Below the pieces are notes generated by a model. The model was not told the origin of the DNA. It searched no databases and saw only the letters and a program-made list of their open reading frames with translations. Made by a program: the position numbers and the translations under genes. Below, piece by piece: positions 52,307 to 54,176 of a stretch of 54,176 nucleotides of DNA. Source of the DNA: Streptomyces hayashii. GTDB lineage: Bacteria; Actinomycetota; Actinomycetes; Streptomycetales; Streptomycetaceae. Numbering within the stretch: the first letter of the stretch is position 1; every line of letters begins with the position of its first letter. The DNA lies in the NCBI RefSeq assembly GCF_024539815.1, contig NZ_JAHHIU010000108.1, positions 1 through 54,176 on the forward strand. The letters are read 5' to 3'.

Positions 52307-53215
52307 GTGAGCACACCGACGAACACCGCTTCAGCCGCGGGAACTTGGCAACTCGGTGACCTGACCGTCAACCGCGTCGGATTCGGCGCCATGCGGTTGA
52401 CGGGTACCGCGCCTTTCGACCGCGGAGTGCCGCGTGACCGCGATCGGTCGATCGGAGTGCTGCGGCGGGCAGTCGAACTCGGCGTCAACCACATCGACAC
52501 CGCCGCCTACTACTTCTCGGCCACGCGCTCCGCCAACGAGCTGATCAACCGCGCGCTGGCGCCGTACCCGGAGGATCTGGTCATCGCCACCAAGGTCTGG
52601 CCGGGCCGCGACTCCTCGGGCGACTGGTGGTGGGCGACGCCGGAGCAGTTGCGGGGTCAGGTCGAGGAGAACCTTCGCCAACTCGGCCGCGATCACCTGG
52701 ACGTGGTGAACCTGCGCGTGCCCCCGAGCCGACGGACCGGTTCGATCGGCGAGCACTTCGGCGCGTTGGCCGAGCTGCGCGATGCCGGACTGATCCGCCA
52801 CCTCGGTCTCTCCAACGTCACGTCCGAGCAGCTGACCGAGGCCCGGGCCATCGCCCCGGTCGTCTGTGTGCAGAACCCGTACGGGATCGGCGCGTCGGGT
52901 GAGGACCGGGCCGTCCTTCTGCGCAGCGGTGAACTCGGCCTCGCCTTCGTCCCGTTCTTCGCGATCGCAGGTCCCGGGCGCGAAGCGGGCCCGGTCACCG
53001 GAGACGGCGACACGGTGCGTGACGTCGCCCGCGCACACGGCGTGTCCGTCGCACAGGTCCGGCTGGCGTGGACCCTTCAGCAAGGTCCGCACGTGCTGGC
53101 GATCCCCGGGACCGGTGATCCGGACCACCTCGCGCAGAACGTGGCGGCCGGCGCAATGCGACTGTCGAACGAGGAGACGGCCCGCCTGACCTCGGTGCGG
53201 CCGACCGACGCATAG
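52307..53215 (+). CDS. Aldo/keto reductase
   Basis: A 302-residue aldo/keto reductase: VNRVGFGAMRLTG, NHIDTAAYYF (catalytic D and Y), DLVIATKVWPG (K) and, in place of the usual histidine, VVNLRVPPS, so the tetrad histidine seems replaced. The C-terminal QQGPHVLAIPGTGDPDHLAQNVAA binds cofactor. The GTG at 52307 has AGAGGAGA upstream. It follows the strong terminator by about 125 bases and must have its own promoter or read-through. It differs clearly from the copy at 18012. Confidence 0.9.
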   Translation: MSTPTNTASAAGTWQLGDLTVNRVGFGAMRLTGTAPFDRGVPRDRDRSIGVLRRAVELGVNHIDTAAYYFSATRSANELINRALAPYPEDLVIATKVWPGRDSSGDWWWATPEQLRGQVEENLRQLGRDHLDVVNLRVPPSRRTGSIGEHFGALAELRDAGLIRHLGLSNVTSEQLTEARAIAPVVCVQNPYGIGASGEDRAVLLRSGELGLAFVPFFAIAGPGREAGPVTGDGDTVRDVARAHGVSVAQVRLAWTLQQGPHVLAIPGTGDPDHLAQNVAAGAMRLSNEETARLTSVRPTDA

Positions 53216-53250
53216 CGCAGTCGCGGTGGCACCTCGTTGCGGGGGAGTTC

Positions 53251-53640
53251 TCATGCGTCCTGGGGATACCAGCGCAGCTCCACCGTGTTGCCGTCCGGGT
53301 CCTGTACGTACAGGGAGACCGCGGTGCCCTGGGCGCCGAAACGCTCGGCGGGCCCGTCCAGCACCGTGAAGACGCCGGAATCGACGACCTGTTGCCAGTC
53401 GAGCGGCTCGACCACCAGGCAGATGTGGTCGACGTTGGAGTGCTTCGGCCGCTCGGCGGGCGTCTCGACGAGGTCGATGATCGTGGTCGGGCTCACCCTC
53501 ACGGACGGGAAGGGGGCCTTGCCGTCCCGCCACTCGTCCACCCGCACCGGTTGCAGTCCCAGAGGGCCGGTGTAGAACGCCAGCGAACGCTCGATGTCGG
53601 CGACGTTGAGGACGAGGTGGTCGAAGGCGATCACGCGCAT
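53251..53640 (-). CDS. VOC-superfamily glyoxalase/dioxygenase-like protein
   Basis: A 129-residue vicinal oxygen chelate protein: FDHLVLNVADIERSLAFYTGPLGLQPV gives the first metal histidine, VDHICLVVEPLDWQQVVD the second, and SLYVQDPDGNTVELRWYPQ the C-terminal glutamate. Members are glyoxalases, dioxygenases or fosfomycin/bleomycin-type resistance proteins. GGAGAC precedes the ATG. It is convergent with the aldo/keto reductase; the substrate is unknown. Confidence 0.92.
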   Translation of the reverse strand: MRVIAFDHLVLNVADIERSLAFYTGPLGLQPVRVDEWRDGKAPFPSVRVSPTTIIDLVETPAERPKHSNVDHICLVVEPLDWQQVVDSGVFTVLDGPAERFGAQGTAVSLYVQDPDGNTVELRWYPQDA

Positions 53641-54150
53641 GGTGTCTCCGTGGGGTCGGGGCGCCCGGGGGCGCCGTGGCGGAACGACGGGGACGGCGGC
53701 ATCGGACCCCGCCGTCCCACTACGGCTGGTCGGCGGCTGCCGTGGCCCGCCCCTCATCCGATCATTGCCGAGCCGGGGTTCATCGGTCCAACGCGGGTTC
53801 GTCACCCGATCCGGCTCCGTCGACGACGCCTCGGCCGTCCGGCCCGGCCCCGCGACCGGCTGACCGGCTCAGCCGTTCGCCGTCATCGCCACCCGTGAGG
53901 CCCAGAAGGCGATGACGGCGAACCTGCCCGTGCACGGAGCGACACGGCCGGTCGACGTCCGAGACCCCCTCGTCCTCCCGGACGGGTCACGGGTGCTGCC
54001 ACGAAAGGTTTTTGACGGGACATCATGTTCAAGTGGTGCGGATCCGGCTTTCCGTTGAAGTCCCTTGCCTCGCCCGTGAAGGTCCCTTCTGATCTTGCTT
54101 GAACGCCGGCGAGCGGTGTGCGAAGCTGCCGTTCGATGGGGAGAGGTGCG
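53641..54150. other. Intergenic region before the right edge
   Basis: No gene was seen. GTTCAAG (54027-54033) and CTTGAAC (54098-54104) are complementary arms 64 bases apart. GAAGTCCCTT and GAAGGTCCCTT are close direct repeats between them. This is probably the regulatory region of the gene starting at 54151. Confidence 0.35.
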
Positions 54151-54176
54151 ATGGTGGGGCGGGATCGCGCAGGGGG
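54151..54176 (+). CDS. Start of a truncated gene at the window edge
   Basis: An ATG preceded by GGGGAGAGG begins MVGRDRAG and runs off the window. Only eight codons are visible, so nothing can be said about the product. Confidence 0.4.

Overview
The window has very high GC, strong G/C bias at third codon positions, GTG starts, several apparently leaderless genes and Streptomyces-style protein families. It most likely comes from a Streptomyces chromosome, in an accessory or arm-like region. No tRNA, rRNA, phage module, intact insertion sequence or CRISPR array was seen.

Layout. (1) 19-1237: a metallo-beta-lactamase-fold protein and an NTF2-like protein. (2) 1535-11289: a plant-polysaccharide locus with a LacI regulator, a leftward GH36/GH43/GH5 operon and a divergent GH31 alpha-xylosidase. 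The GH31/GH36 gap holds two identical operators exactly 120 bp apart. The enzyme set fits xyloglucan side-chain and backbone hydrolysis, and no transporter is present. (3) 11528-22000: a PLP decarboxylase divergent from a MarR regulator, a large LuxR-type ATPase, a TauE-like permease, an aldo/keto reductase, a SMI1/KNR4 protein and a GNAT acetyltransferase. (4) 22221-29055: a secreted nuclease/phosphatase-fold protein, a probable relic of a sortase-anchored protein, a secreted I36-like inhibitor, a 1282-residue XRE-nSTAND-WD40 protein and an SMP-30-like lactonase. (5) 29125-32967: a rifamycin phosphotransferase gene whose upstream region carries an exact 19-bp rifamycin-associated element fused to a recognisable promoter, then an APH-like kinase gene. 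(6) 33051-37310: small stress or surface genes, a GH16 lipoprotein, a lipoprotein with seven 11-residue repeats and a VWA protein.

(7) 37393-43741 is the most interesting region. It looks like a compact RiPP (ribosomally made, post-translationally modified peptide) operon, read leftward: MFS exporter, prolyl-oligopeptidase-like S9 peptidase, a 40-residue precursor with a KIGITITIPI segment, a B12-binding radical SAM enzyme of the peptide-maturase type, and a small DUF5825-like partner. Strong hairpins flank the precursor gene on both sides. The precursor is too short for routine gene callers.

(8) 44377-54176: a leaderless PadR regulator coupled to a HAAS-type membrane protein, Asp23, an AlaDH/PNT-like dehydrogenase, a carboxymuconolactone-decarboxylase-fold protein without its CxxC, an HTH-membrane protein, a serine hydrolase, a GNAT acetyltransferase, a very strong intrinsic terminator that may end a small RNA, an aldo/keto reductase, a VOC protein, and the first codons of one more gene at the right edge.
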